Notes: generated by a model from the sequence alone, not told the origin. A DNA stretch of 64,000 nt from Candidatus Caldilinea saccharophila (GCA_016710365.1 JADJVW010000009.1:1-64000), one strand, 5' to 3'; counted from the first letter of the stretch, positions 21,278-34,645 are shown. A program made the numbers and translations.

Positions 21278-22203
21278 CGCGCGCTGGCTCCGGCCGGTAG
21301 TAGCGCAGGAAAATGTCTTCCAGCGACGGCGGCTCGATGGCGACATCGGCGACGGGCAGCGTGGCGAGCAGGCGCAGCGTCGCGGGCAGATCGCCGGTCA
21401 GGAACTGCCAGCGCCCGTCGAGGCGGGTCAGCCCGGTGACGGTGGGCAGCGCAGCAAGTTGCGCGGCGTGCGCGGCGGCGTCTTCATCCAACTGGACAGT
21501 CACGCGGCGCTGCATCTGGCTGCGCAAATCGGCGATGCGATCGACCGCCACCAGCCGCCCGCCGCGGATCAGCGCGACGCGGTCGCAGAGATCCTCGACC
21601 TCGCTGAGCACGTGCGAGGAGAAGAAGATCGTGGCGCCGGCCGTGCAACTCGCGCAGCAGGCCAAAGAGCGCACGCTTGGCGAGCGGGTCCAGCCCCTCG
21701 GTCGGCTCGTCGAGGATGAGCAGGTCGGGCCGATGCTGCATCCCCTGCACGATGTTGATCTTCTGCCGCGTGCCGCGCGAGAGACGACCCATGGGCCGGC
21801 GCAGATCCTGTCTGCGCAACTCCAGCGCGTCGACCAGCCGGTCGCGGTCGATGGGCGGGCGGCGCTGCAGGCGGGCGAGGTCGTCGAGCAGCCAGAGGCC
21901 GGTGGCGGCCAGGTCCAGCCCGGCGACGTCGGGTACAAAGCCAAGCCGGCCACGCGCTTGCAGTGCGGCGGCCGGGTCGGCCATGTCGTGGCCGAGCAGC
22001 TGCACTGCACCGGCGCTGGGGCGCAGAAAGCCGAGCAGCAGGCGGATCGTCGTCGTCTTGCCCGCGCCATTGGGGCCGAGGAAGCCAAGCACCTCGCCCG
22101 CCGGCACGGTCAGGTCGAGGTCGCTGACCGCGGCAAACGCGCCGTAGCATTTGGTTACATTGAGCAGCGCGATGGCTGCGGGTGCAAGTGAGTCGGAGCG
22201 CAT
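21270..22203 (-). CDS. ABC transporter ATP-binding protein (ABC-2 exporter), one frameshift
   Basis: Start at 22203 (MRSDSLAPAAIALLNVTKCYG). Walker A FLGPNGAGKTTTIRLLLG, signature LSRGTRQKINIVQ, Walker B LLILDEPTEGLDPLAKRA, and the H-loop ATIFFSSHVLSEVEDLCDR, which lies in the next frame after a break near 21640. The C-terminal ~90 residues carry the beta-rich regulatory extension ending SLEDIFLRYYRPE, usual for drug/lipid-type exporters. It is coupled to the permease. Confidence 0.88.
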
Positions 22204-22251
22204 AAGTGTGCAGAGAATCGGATGAACAGTGAAATGGAACGCAGGAAAAAA

Positions 22252-22331
22252 ATAGAACGCGGATAATGCGGATTTGGCGGATATTCGCAGATCAGCCAAA
22301 ATCCGCTCGATCCGCGTTATCCGCGTTCTAT
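22252..22331. repeat. Dispersed GCGGAT palindrome (family A copy)
   Basis: Arms 22252-22273 (starting atagaacgcggataatgcgg) and 22310-22331 (ending tatccgcgttctat) are fully complementary over 22 bases. It lies upstream of the exporter ATPase, between two minus-strand genes. Confidence 0.7.
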
Positions 22332-22360
22332 CTCCGTTTGCTGGAAAGTTGGGTGAATTT

Positions 22361-22996
22361 TCACAGTTCGCCCCGATCCAGCCAGCGCCAGACGATGCGC
22401 AGCACCAGGAAGGCATCGCAGCCATTTGCTACAGTCAGCCGGGCGCCGATCACATGGTGCAGATCCGGCAGCGGTGCGGGTGGACGCAGTTGGCGGGTTT
22501 GGGTGCGAAAGTCCAATCCCTTTTGCGCCAGCGCAATCAACGCTTGCTGGTCGCCGTGGAACCAATCCTTTAGATGGCGGCGGGCGATCGTGACATGCAG
22601 CACCTCATCAGCATAACTGCGGTAGGCTTGCAGCAAGGCTGGTTTGAAAACATCCACCAGACTGGCCAACAATTCTGCGCTGCTGGCCGCGTGCATGGCC
22701 TCATCGAAAACAAGCGCCAGGGGTGTGTCCGGCGCGGCGAAGGCTTTCTTGTGCGCGACGCGCAACTCGGTCACACGCGCCTTGAGTTGGCCCGCATGTT
22801 GACCATCCTCGTATTGCAATCGCGCCAGCAGCGCTTTGACATCGCGCGCCGGCGTGCTGACCAGGTGGGCCGCCTGCAGGAACATCAGCCGTTCCTCCGC
22901 GTAAGCCAGGTGATGGAGCCGGGCCGCACACGCTTGCACACTGAAGCCGGGTTGTTTGGCGTTATGCAATCCAGCGTATTGATAGCCTGCTGACAT
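22361..22996 (-). CDS. Ferritin-like (helical, di-metal) protein
   Basis: A 211-residue all-helical protein. Possible metal ligands are spaced as in ferritin-like domains: AYAEERLMFLQA, QYEDGQHAGQL, DEAMHAASSAELL and SYADEVLHVTIARRH. It may belong to a DUF455-type group, but that is tentative. The ATG at 22996 lies 25 bases after the PfkB kinase gene, so both are probably co-transcribed. Function not known. Confidence 0.55.
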   Translation of the reverse strand: MSAGYQYAGLHNAKQPGFSVQACAARLHHLAYAEERLMFLQAAHLVSTPARDVKALLARLQYEDGQHAGQLKARVTELRVAHKKAFAAPDTPLALVFDEAMHAASSAELLASLVDVFKPALLQAYRSYADEVLHVTIARRHLKDWFHGDQQALIALAQKGLDFRTQTRQLRPPAPLPDLHHVIGARLTVANGCDAFLVLRIVWRWLDRGEL

Positions 22997-23021
22997 CGAA
23001 GTTTGATCCTTTTGTTGGGAT

Positions 23022-23954
23022 TCATATCTGGTGCGACGCCCTAAATTCATCTAGCTGTGCGCGGGTTGGCAATCCGTTGATTACCCCTAAATGGGTTGCC
23101 ATATACGCGCCGGCGTAGGTTGCCTGGCGTGCAGCCGCGGCGAGCGACATGCCCTGGCCAAGTCCTACCGTCAGGGCGGCATTGAAACAATCACCGCAGC
23201 CCGTGGGATCAATGACTTTCACGGGAATCGCAGGAAGCTCTTCGCACCGATCGGGCGTGACGATCAGCGCGCCCTGTTTGCCTTTGGTCACCACAATTTG
23301 CTGAATGCCGAAGCCGAGCAGACGGCGCGCAAGCTCCTGTGTGGGCGTGGGATCATCGGGTGGAAGCCCCAAGAGAATACGTGTTTCAGTTTCGTTGGGC
23401 GTCAACAAATCGACGTTCGCCAGGAGGCTGGCGCTGACTGGTTTAGCAGGCGCGGGATTCCAGATCGTCATCGCTCCATGTTTGCGGCCCAGGTGCATGG
23501 CGTGCGCCACGGTTTCAAGCGGAACTTCACATTGCGTCAGCACGATATCGCTCTGCGCAATGAGCTCTTCGGCAGCATCGACGTGTGCGGGCGTCATGCG
23601 CAGGTTGGCGCCGTAATCGGCAACAATCCAATTTTCGCCGGAGGGCAGCAGCGTCACGACGCCAACTCCCGTATGGATGCCGCTCATGCGGTGGAGATGG
23701 GTGAGGGCCATGCCTTCGCGCCTGAAGATGTCGAAGGCCATATCGGCAAAAAGGTCATCGCCCACACAGGCAAGCAGGTGAACATCTGCCCCTAAGCGGG
23801 TTGCGCCAATCGCTTGATTGGCGCCTTTGCCGCCCGCGCCCAGGTCGAATGAATCCCCCATCAACGTTTCGCCCAACACCGGCAGGCGCGGCGCGCCAAA
23901 GGTGATGCCCACGACAAAACTGCCGACCACCACAATTTTCGGCGTATCCGGCAT
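23022..23954 (-). CDS. PfkB-family carbohydrate kinase (ribokinase-like)
   Basis: A 310-residue kinase. Seen: the substrate/GG motif FDLGAGGKGANQAIGATRLG near residue 40, LTPNETETRILLG, VVTKGKQGALIV, and the ATP/anion-hole motif VIDPTGCGDCFNAALTVGLG with the catalytic Asp. GCGD in place of the common GAGD is within family variation. The ATG at 23954 follows AAGGAG. It phosphorylates a sugar or nucleoside; ribokinase-type is favoured by GGKGANQA, but the exact substrate is open. Confidence 0.9.
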   Translation of the reverse strand: MPDTPKIVVVGSFVVGITFGAPRLPVLGETLMGDSFDLGAGGKGANQAIGATRLGADVHLLACVGDDLFADMAFDIFRREGMALTHLHRMSGIHTGVGVVTLLPSGENWIVADYGANLRMTPAHVDAAEELIAQSDIVLTQCEVPLETVAHAMHLGRKHGAMTIWNPAPAKPVSASLLANVDLLTPNETETRILLGLPPDDPTPTQELARRLLGFGIQQIVVTKGKQGALIVTPDRCEELPAIPVKVIDPTGCGDCFNAALTVGLGQGMSLAAAARQATYAGAYMATHLGVINGLPTRAQLDEFRASHQI

Positions 23955-24228
23955 ACTTCTCCTTTCCTCTTTGCTGATCGATGCAAGACAGGCAGTTCGC
24001 CACATTCCGCAGCCGGTGGCATTACACCGCACGGTGGATGACGCGTCGGCGCGCCTCATGCCACGCGATACTCTCGCCAAGTATACCAATGTTCTTTCAA
24101 GCGCAACAGTGTTGCTAGAGGGGCGCCGACGTGAAATGTTCGCGCTTTCACATGGCTGGGCGCCGGCAGGGCGGCTTCACAACGGCGTCGTCATGAATCT
24201 TGCTGAGGTAAGGCTGTGGGTATGGAAT

Positions 24229-24906
24229 CTAAGTGAGTGGGCGGTCATCGAGACGCCGCCAGACGCGGTTGCGCTGCGCCATGCGATGCCAGCCGAGGTT
24301 GCCCATCAATGTATAAAGTCGGCCCGGCATCAACGGCGTGCGCATCAACGCAAGCGCTTCCTCCGGGGCAGGCTGGTCGGTGCTCAGTGCAGCCGCGGTC
24401 AGGTCGAGCGCGCGGGCAACGGTGTGCGTCATACCGCGGCCGGCAATCGCGCCGCCATGCACGGCGCCGCCCGCGCCCAACGCCAATCCGCCGGCCCAGC
24501 GCATACCAGCTTCGGCGGCGAAGTTCTGACAAATTTCAAGGGCTACCTCGTTGTGCGCTGCCTCCGGGAAGCCGCAGTTGGCAAGGGCCAACAGCCAAGA
24601 TGGGCGCGGCGCGCCCAGGGCGTGGCGGTGCGCGGCGATTGTCTCCAGCGCCTGCGTCACGAGCGCGGGAAGTGTGTCCACATAGAGCGGGAAGGCCAGC
24701 ATAAGCAGGTCGCTGTCATCGACTGCGGCGAGCAGCGTGCGGGTGCGCGCCGGCGTGCGCAGGGCGCGGTGCACGGCAAAGGTGGTGACTTCGACGCCCT
24801 GCACACGCAAACGTGTGGCGAGATAAGCGCCCAGCGCCTCCGATGTGCTTTCACCTGCGCGCTTGGCGCTGCCAATCAGCAGCACCGCTTGCCTGGTGGA
24901 TTTCAT
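24229..24906 (-). CDS. Flavodoxin-like NAD(P)H-dependent oxidoreductase
   Basis: 225 residues. The N-terminus VLLIGSAKRAGESTSEALG is an FMN-phosphate loop of the flavodoxin/NADPH-dependent FMN reductase fold, followed by LLMLAFPLYVDTLPALVTQA and LALANCGFPE. Its ATG overlaps the stop of the preceding flavodoxin gene (ATGA). It is the last gene of a three-gene redox operon with a membrane 4Fe-4S protein. Substrate unknown. Confidence 0.78.
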   Translation of the reverse strand: MKSTRQAVLLIGSAKRAGESTSEALGAYLATRLRVQGVEVTTFAVHRALRTPARTRTLLAAVDDSDLLMLAFPLYVDTLPALVTQALETIAAHRHALGAPRPSWLLALANCGFPEAAHNEVALEICQNFAAEAGMRWAGGLALGAGGAVHGGAIAGRGMTHTVARALDLTAAALSTDQPAPEEALALMRTPLMPGRLYTLMGNLGWHRMAQRNRVWRRLDDRPLT

Positions 24907-25506
24907 GCCAACGCCTCCGTGTTGATTCCCATGCCCAGGTGAGCCAAGCCGGCGTGCAGCGCGGCGGCGATAGCTGCTCCATCGTCGTTGCGATTGACAA
25001 CAACTGCACCTTGCGCGGGCGCGTGCAGGTTGATAGCATTGCGTGCGACGAGACGGGCGAAAAGTTCCGCGTGGGCGGCGTTCTGCACCGCGCAGACGCC
25101 CAGACCGAGGATAGCCGGATAACGGTCATAGCGCGGCTTGTGGTGCACCTCGCCGTCGATGCGCATAAAGAAAGGCGAGATCAGACAGATGCTGCGATCC
25201 AATCGCTTTCTTGAGCTCCGACGAGTAGCCGCCATAAGTCAGTGGCGTCAGATAGATCACCAAATCGCTTGCCAGCATCGCCGCGGTCACGGTGCGCCCG
25301 TCGTCATCGATCCTGCACAGGCCCGGCGTCTTGACCCAGCATTCGAAGCAGCCCAGGCAATAGGCGATCTTCTGGGCGCGCAGGGAGATGGTTTCGACTG
25401 TCCAGCCAGCGTCGATCAACGTTTGATGGGCATGGACGGCAATGGCGGGCGTTGCCCGATCACCCTCGAGTGCGCCATCCAAAATCAGAACTTTCCTTGT
25501 GTTCAT
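24903..25506 (-). CDS. Flavodoxin family protein with cysteine pair, one frameshift
   Basis: Start MNTRKVLILDGALEGDRA. Features IAYCLGCFECWVKTPGLCRI (three or four Cys as in iron-sulfur flavoproteins and NADPH:FMN reductases), then SDLVIYLTPLTYGGYSSELK. The frame breaks near 25200 and continues LDRSICLISPFFMRIDGEVH to the end at 24903, giving about 200 residues. It is nine bases downstream of the 4Fe-4S membrane protein. The frameshift is likely a base error since both parts match the fold. Confidence 0.78.
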
Positions 25507-25514
25507 CTTTACAC

Positions 25515-26265
25515 TCACGCCTTAATTGAACCGAAGCGATACGCGATCGCACTTTTCGGACACGCGTCAACACACGCACCGCAGAGGATGCATTCGGGGT
25601 GTTCCATTGCATTGCTTTTCGCCATCTGCATCACGTCGAGGCTCATCGGGCAGGTGCGCGTGCAGATGTTACAGCCTGCACACGCGGCTGGTTTGGCCTG
25701 CAAGTGCAGCGCCGGCAGTCTGAGCCGGTTGCGCACCTGCCGCCCGATGATCAGAAAGGGCGCCATCCAGCAGCCATAATGACAGAACGCACGGCGGCCA
25801 AAGGCCAGGGACAGCAGCACAATCGTCCCCACCACTGCGTAGTAGACGATAAACCCCGCGGGTTCGACGATAGAAATCCAGGAGTCGTTTGGGTAAAGCG
25901 GGTCGATGGCACGATAGCCGCCGGCAGCAAACGCCAACGCAGCAATGACGCCAATCCACACTGCCCAGATGCCCCATTTGATCCAGTCGAGCCGCCCGGT
26001 GCGCGCCGGTTTGTTCTGCACCGCAAGACACGCTTCCTGCAAACCCGCGGCCGGGACAGACCCAGCCGCACCAGCCGCGCCCCACGATCAGCCCACTCAC
26101 CAGCAACAACGCAAAAACGATAAAGCTGCCGTTGACGATCCCGCGTGCGCTGGCTTCCACGATCAGATAGGGAGACAGGTAGTAATAGATCAGGGGAAAA
26201 ATCAGCATGGCAACCAGGAGTAGACCCCTGCGCACCTGCTGCCGTCGTTTCATTTGCCGCACCAT
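25515..26265 (-). CDS. NapH/CcoG-like membrane 4Fe-4S protein, one frameshift
   Basis: From MVRQMKRRQQVRRGLLLVAM (ATG 26265) the protein has about five membrane helices. Between helices are GRGWCGWVCP and RAFCHYGCWMAP (paired CxxxCP signatures of NapH-type proteins). At the C-terminus are two ferredoxin clusters, CAGCNICTRTCP and CILCGACVDACP. The frame changes near 26045 between GWVCPG and LQEACLAVQNK. NapH-like proteins move electrons across the membrane; here the partners may be the two flavodoxin-fold proteins of the same operon. Confidence 0.85.
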
Positions 26266-26354
26266 TGTGATTCCTCCATCAAGTTTTGTCCTGATTATGG
26301 AGCAAATAGCGCGGCAAAGCATCCGCCAATGGGTGGATCAGAAGGGTGGATCGA

Positions 26355-29075
26355 TCACGGCAATAGCCCCGTCGCCCGTGCGCGCGCAACGGCTTCGGTG
26401 CGGTTGGCGGCATTGAGTTTGGCGAGGATGTGGTTGCTATGCGTCTTGACGGTGGAGGGCGCAATGATCAGCGCCGCGGCGATGGCCTTGTTGGTGCAGC
26501 CTGCCGCCATCAAACGCAGGACTTCCAGCTCGCGTGCGCTGAGCGGATCGATCAGCGGCAATGTGGCTGGCTGGGTCCTTTGCAGCACACGCACGGCAAA
26601 GGCCGACGCATCCGGCTCGCTGTGCGCCGCGCGCTCGATCAGATCCCGCAACGCTGCGCTTTCCATCACGAACAGGCCAATGGCTGCCTGAGGCGCGGAC
26701 AGCCGCAGCGCGTCCACAGTGGCAGTGTACGCAGCGGCAGGCTCGCCTTGCAAGCTATGCGCGCGCACACTCAGCAACCTGGCCGTCACTGCCGTCTGCC
26801 AATCGTTGCACGCTTGCGCCTGCTGCATAAGCTCGCCAAGCAGACGAAGCGCCGCCGTCGCCTGCTGTTGCGCCAACAAAAGCCGGGCGCGTTGCAAGAT
26901 GGCGCCGCTGTCCTGTCGCTGCTGCGCCCCGGTCGGCTCCGTGCGCGACGGCAGATCATCCAACCAGGCGCGCGCAGCCACCAGATCGCCCTCGGCCAAC
27001 GCCAGCCGGCTACCAATGACCGCGTACGTTTCGCTCAGATCATGGCCGGCATGGCCTGACGGGACGTGAACATCGATGTCGGCGAGCAGGCGGCGCGCCT
27101 GCACCACGTCGCCTGTGTAGAGCGCGATTTCGACGGCAAAAAGCGCGGCCTGACGCATCGCCTCTGACGAGGCAATCTCTTGGGCAAGCTGCCTGCCGTG
27201 GCTGAGCAACTGGCGCGCGGCCACGACATCGTCCTGCAACAGGGCGATGCGCGCCAGCCCCAGATGACCCATGCCCACAGCCGGAGGCAGCGGGCCATCC
27301 TGCGCGCCCAGCTTCAACACGGCCTGGAAGCGCTCTGTCGCCTCCGCTAATTGGCCCCGCCCTAGATAGATCTCGCCTTGTAAATCAAGCGCACTGATCG
27401 CGACGAAAAGATTCGCCGTGTTGTGCATCCCCATCAGATAGGCTTCTTGACACGAACGCAGCGCGGCGTCGAGATCACCATGCTCGATCTCCAACAGCCC
27501 CAGGTTTAGCGCCACCACGCTGCGTACGGTGTAGGCGTCGCTGGGCAGATATTCGAGCGCGCGGTGCGCGTAGCGCATCACGCTGTCGTCGTCGCCGTGT
27601 AGCCGCGCCGCATAGCTGCGCACGGCGTGCAGATGTCCACTCACCTCGGCCGCGGTGATTTGGCGTCGATCGACCGCTGAAACGAGGCCGGTGAAATGAG
27701 GTAAGGCCGCGGCTGCCTGTGTGACGTCGCGCAGGGCCTGGTCGACGTCACCCGTGAGCACATGCGCCCAGGCTGCGGCGGCCAGGAGATAGGGCCGTAC
27801 GGCGACTGCCGCGGGGTCGAGTTGTTGCAGCCAGTGCAGGAAGACGCCCAGCCGGCTGCCGCCCACCATCGGGACGCCAAACTGCTGCGCGATGTCGGCC
27901 GCAAAGGATGGATCTCCACTTTGCAGCGCGTGGTGCATGGCCGCGTCGGCGTCGGCGGCTTGCAGCCACCAGGCCGCGGCGCGTCGATGCAGCCGAGGCG
28001 TCAATTCCGGTCGCTCCCGATCTGATCGCGCCCGCAGCAGGTCGCCGAAGAGCGGGTGGTAGCGATACCACTGGCGATGGGCGTCGAGCGGCGTCAAAAA
28101 GAGGTTGCGTCGCTCGATGGTTTCCAGCATCGTCTGGCTGTACCCCGGCGCGGGCAGCGCGCCATTGGCCGCCTCGGCCAGCAATGCATCACATAAAGGA
28201 GCGCAGAGCCGGGTCAACGGGGCGGTGGTGAGTAGAAAGTTGCGCAGTTCCAGCGACAACTGGCGCAGCACTTCATCGGACAGATAGTCGGCGATGTAGC
28301 GATGATCGCCGTCGAATGCTGCCACGAAGGCGGCCTGGCGCGCAGGGTCCAGCCCTTGCAAGGAAAGCGCGGCCAGTTGCAGCGCGCCGACCCAGCCTTC
28401 GGCGCGCTGCGTCAGCGCGGCGCCCAGGTCGGCCGCAATGTCGATCTGCATGGTATGGCGCAAAAAGCGCAACGTTTCGTCGGGCGAAAAGCGCAAATCC
28501 GCCGCCGTCACTTCGGTGAGTTGATGGCGCACGCGCAGGCGCGGCAGCGCCAACTCCGGCGTGCTGCGCGTTGTGAGGGCGAGCGTCAGCGCCGGAGCAC
28601 GATCGAGCAGCGCCTGGACGATAGCACAAACAGGCGGTGTGGCGGCCAGATGAAAGTCATCCAGCACGAGCAGGCAGGGGATGGACTGCGCCAAATCTGC
28701 CGTCAGCGCGTCGATCAACGCCGGCAAGCCGTCATCTGCACCGCTGCTGGCGCGGCGCGTCGTCTGCAACCGGCGCATGACCGTGGCGCCGAAGCCATCG
28801 ATGATCGTTTGCAACGCCGCCGTCACCCCCATCACAAACTGGAGTGGGTCGCTGTCGGTTTCGTCCAGATTGAGCCAGGCGGTTGGACGCCCATAGCTTG
28901 CGCTCCATTCGGCAACGAGCGTCGTCTTGCCGTAGCCCGCGGGCGCATTCACCAGCAGGAGACGGTGATACTCGGCTAATCCATTATCGAGCTGCGCGTG
29001 CAGGTGAGGGCGCGTCGTCAAGGTGCGGCGTAAGCGAGGAGGATGCAGTTTGGCATCGAGTTGCGATGACCACAT
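26355..29075 (-). CDS. MalT-like LuxR-family ATP-dependent transcriptional regulator
   Basis: A 906-residue STAND-type regulator. Walker A is VNAPAGYGKTTLVAEW (residues ~40-55), and Walker B is CLLVLDDFHLA. The middle (~340-800) is helical TPR-like repeat sequence. The C-terminus (~835-906) is a LuxR HTH: SARELEVLRLMAAGCTNKAI followed by PSTVKTHSNHILAKLN. Such proteins bind an inducer, oligomerise with ATP and activate promoters. Divergent or downstream targets could include the adjoining lipoprotein gene or the redox operon; no operator was identified. Confidence 0.92.
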   Translation of the reverse strand: MWSSQLDAKLHPPRLRRTLTTRPHLHAQLDNGLAEYHRLLLVNAPAGYGKTTLVAEWSASYGRPTAWLNLDETDSDPLQFVMGVTAALQTIIDGFGATVMRRLQTTRRASSGADDGLPALIDALTADLAQSIPCLLVLDDFHLAATPPVCAIVQALLDRAPALTLALTTRSTPELALPRLRVRHQLTEVTAADLRFSPDETLRFLRHTMQIDIAADLGAALTQRAEGWVGALQLAALSLQGLDPARQAAFVAAFDGDHRYIADYLSDEVLRQLSLELRNFLLTTAPLTRLCAPLCDALLAEAANGALPAPGYSQTMLETIERRNLFLTPLDAHRQWYRYHPLFGDLLRARSDRERPELTPRLHRRAAAWWLQAADADAAMHHALQSGDPSFAADIAQQFGVPMVGGSRLGVFLHWLQQLDPAAVAVRPYLLAAAAWAHVLTGDVDQALRDVTQAAAALPHFTGLVSAVDRRQITAAEVSGHLHAVRSYAARLHGDDDSVMRYAHRALEYLPSDAYTVRSVVALNLGLLEIEHGDLDAALRSCQEAYLMGMHNTANLFVAISALDLQGEIYLGRGQLAEATERFQAVLKLGAQDGPLPPAVGMGHLGLARIALLQDDVVAARQLLSHGRQLAQEIASSEAMRQAALFAVEIALYTGDVVQARRLLADIDVHVPSGHAGHDLSETYAVIGSRLALAEGDLVAARAWLDDLPSRTEPTGAQQRQDSGAILQRARLLLAQQQATAALRLLGELMQQAQACNDWQTAVTARLLSVRAHSLQGEPAAAYTATVDALRLSAPQAAIGLFVMESAALRDLIERAAHSEPDASAFAVRVLQRTQPATLPLIDPLSARELEVLRLMAAGCTNKAIAAALIIAPSTVKTHSNHILAKLNAANRTEAVARARATGLLP

Positions 29076-29125
29076 GATAGTGACCTTGCCTGACAGCCTT
29101 GCGACTGCCAGGCAAGGGAGTGGAG

Positions 29126-30703
29126 TTATTCTTCCGAGATCGTCAACAGCAGGCCATACATCAGCATCATGCCGTTGGCGGCGCGGCTGGAACGTGTGAC
29201 CGTCGAGGCGATTGACTCATTCGCAGCCGTGGCCACCGGCGGCAGTCCGCCAGTGGGCGGCAAGGGCGACGTGAACAGCCCCATGCGTCCTGTCAGATCG
29301 TTGAGCATGAGCAGCTTGGCGCCGGAGGGCGAAAGCGAGCCTGTCCACGGCGAAAAAGCGCGCCACGGCAAGTCGGAGCCTGGCGCGGTGGCAAAGTAGG
29401 CGCTGGAATCCTCAACGCCGCTGAAGTCGACGACCGGCGTGAAGGAGCCGGCAGCCGGATCGACATAGAAGAAGACCATGAAGGGCGTCGAATTGCCAAG
29501 ATTGCTAAAGCCGACGGTGACAAGGCCGGCGCTATCCGCGGTCCAGGAAAGGCCAACGGGGGCGGCCGGGACGCCAGGCCAATTGGGAACCGCCGACTGA
29601 TAATCGGCGAAGCTCATGACCGGCGTGGGCGCGACTGTGTCGTCGGTCAGATCGATCACCCAAAGGTTAGCCTGTGCGCCAAACCCGCTGACGTCATTCA
29701 CGATGGCGGCCAGTTTCGTCCCATCGGGCGACACCGCGGAGAAGCCATCCAGGTAGAAGGATTCCTGCTGGAAGATCAAGATCTGCTGCGGCAGCGCCTC
29801 GGTCAGGTCGCGCACCAGTTCGGCCTCGCTGCCGGGCGTTACTTTGTAAAGGGCTACCTCGAAGTTCGGGAAACCCAATGCCTTGACGCGCCAGAAGACG
29901 ATGCTGCCATCCGCGGCATTCCAGGAGGGCAGATAGTCGATGAGTGCATCTGCGTTGCCGCGCCATGAACCGGTGACGCCGTCGTCGGTCAGGTTCTGGA
30001 ACGTGCCATCGGCCGCTGTGAAGATCCAGATATCGCTATCGTTGCCCAACTGCACGGGGTTTTCGGTAAAGGCGATCGTCGTGCTGTCGGGCGACCACTG
30101 GAGCTGATAGGGCCAGTCGCGGAAGGCGCCGGTCGGCATATCGTGGCAGGTCTTGTCGGCGTTGGCAAAGGTGAACAGGCAAATCATGCCGGTTCTGTCG
30201 GCGCGGCGCCCCGTCTGGTTGAACCAGGCGATCTGTGCGCCATCGGGCGAGATGGCGGCGAAAGGCGCCTCGCGTTCGTTGATGACATTGGTCACACGAC
30301 GGGCGCTTTGGACGGTGATCCCGCCTGCGGTGGCATCAGCGGCCGGCGCCTGAGTGACATCAGCGGCGGCGGCTGCTTCAGTAACAGCTTCCTCGGTGGC
30401 CGCTTCGGTGGCTTCGGCGACTGCTTCCTCAGTCGCGGCTTCGGTGGCTTCCTCGGTGGCTGCTTCCTCAGTCGCTGCTTCGGTGGGTTCGACGGCAGTG
30501 GCTTCCTCAGTCGCTGCTTCGGTGGCTGGGACTTCTGTTGCAGGCGCTTCGGTCGGCGGCACTGGGGTGGCGGTCGCCTCTGCTACGGGCGGCACGGCCG
30601 TGGCAGTCGGCGTGGGCTGCTGAGCGCCACCGCACGCGCCAAGCACGAGCACGAACAGGGTTATCATCGCCAAGAGCGTGTACGTTCTGATAGATCGGAT
30701 CAT
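29126..30703 (-). CDS. Lipoprotein with Glu/Ala/Thr-rich linker and TolB-like propeller
   Basis: A 525-residue lipoprotein. ATG at 30703 follows AAGGAG. The signal peptide ends in the lipobox LVLGAC. Residues ~25-125 form a low-complexity linker built from EAATEEA, EATEAAT and PTEAPAT units, coded by near-repeated DNA at 30370-30560. The rest is a beta-propeller of TolB/WD-like type (ISPDGAQIAWFNQTG, LQWSPDSTTIAF, GLSWTADSAGLVTV, SLSPSGAKLLML). Binds something at the cell surface; ligand unknown. Confidence 0.85.
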   Translation of the reverse strand: MIRSIRTYTLLAMITLFVLVLGACGGAQQPTPTATAVPPVAEATATPVPPTEAPATEVPATEAATEEATAVEPTEAATEEAATEEATEAATEEAVAEATEAATEEAVTEAAAAADVTQAPAADATAGGITVQSARRVTNVINEREAPFAAISPDGAQIAWFNQTGRRADRTGMICLFTFANADKTCHDMPTGAFRDWPYQLQWSPDSTTIAFTENPVQLGNDSDIWIFTAADGTFQNLTDDGVTGSWRGNADALIDYLPSWNAADGSIVFWRVKALGFPNFEVALYKVTPGSEAELVRDLTEALPQQILIFQQESFYLDGFSAVSPDGTKLAAIVNDVSGFGAQANLWVIDLTDDTVAPTPVMSFADYQSAVPNWPGVPAAPVGLSWTADSAGLVTVGFSNLGNSTPFMVFFYVDPAAGSFTPVVDFSGVEDSSAYFATAPGSDLPWRAFSPWTGSLSPSGAKLLMLNDLTGRMGLFTSPLPPTGGLPPVATAANESIASTVTRSSRAANGMMLMYGLLLTISEE

Positions 30704-30937
30704 TACGCGTTTCTCCTTATCGAGCATGATTTATGGAAGGTTGCACAGGACATTATAAAGGAAAAAGTGGATAGAATACACAAGAATGATAGTATGCTGT
30801 AGAGTATCATGAAGTGAGCAACGACGCCAAAGCCATTGACAAGGCCAAATATGCTTCAGTATGTCGGCGAGCACGTCTCGCAGCGCTGGCAAGCGGGCGT
30901 CACAAACCCATCTCAATGCTATGAAAGGGGTGATGTT

Positions 30938-34166
<3,229 letters not shown>

Positions 34167-34220
34167 GCCGGCGGGGCGGTCAATGGCGCAAATCGCCGGA
34201 CCGCGCGTGGCTGAAGTCAG

Positions 34221-34272
34221 TTAACAACAAAAACCCTGGGAAGGTGAACCTTCCCAGGGTTTTTGTTGTTAA
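34221..34272. terminator. Bidirectional terminator hairpin
   Basis: Perfect 25-base arms (34221-34245 and 34248-34272) are separated by two bases. The stem ends in aacaaaaaccc / gggtttttgtt, giving a U run on either strand. It stands between the convergent dehydrogenase-cytochrome and Trm112-like genes. Confidence 0.9.
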
Positions 34273-34288
34273 CCAGCGATCGTAAGCA

Positions 34289-34645
34289 TCAGGCAGCGTT
34301 CGGGGTGAAATTGGGATCGCGGTATTTTTTCCCTTCTTCGATCAACATGACCGGAATCCCGTTGCGAATCGGATACTTATACCCGTTGCGTGGGTTGAGC
34401 AGGAATTTACCATCATCCACCAACTCCAGCGGCCCTTTGTCTTCAGGACAAACGAGGATCTTGAGCAATTCCTCGCTGATCTTGCCGCCTAGCGGTGCGT
34501 CGTCCAGCGACTTGACAGGCTGTGAGGGCAGAACGCCGCTCGTGGACGCTGAGCCGCCGTTTGCAGGTGCGAAAATCTGCTTGAGAACATAGACAACGCC
34601 GGCTACCACCGCAGCAAAAAAGAGGAACTTTAAAAAGCTTTTCAT
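34289..34645 (-). CDS. Trm112-family protein with N-terminal membrane helix
   Basis: 118 residues. One membrane helix (FLKFLFFAAVVAGVVYVLKQ) is followed by a variable linker and a Trm112-like domain: ELLKILVCPEDKGPLELVDD, then GYKYPIRNGIPVMLIEEGKK. The usual second Cys pair is not present, so zinc binding may be lost. Trm112p proteins partner methyltransferases in many organisms; in bacteria these short proteins are poorly characterised. Membrane anchoring is uncommon. Confidence 0.8.
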   Translation of the reverse strand: MKSFLKFLFFAAVVAGVVYVLKQIFAPANGGSASTSGVLPSQPVKSLDDAPLGGKISEELLKILVCPEDKGPLELVDDGKFLLNPRNGYKYPIRNGIPVMLIEEGKKYRDPNFTPNAA

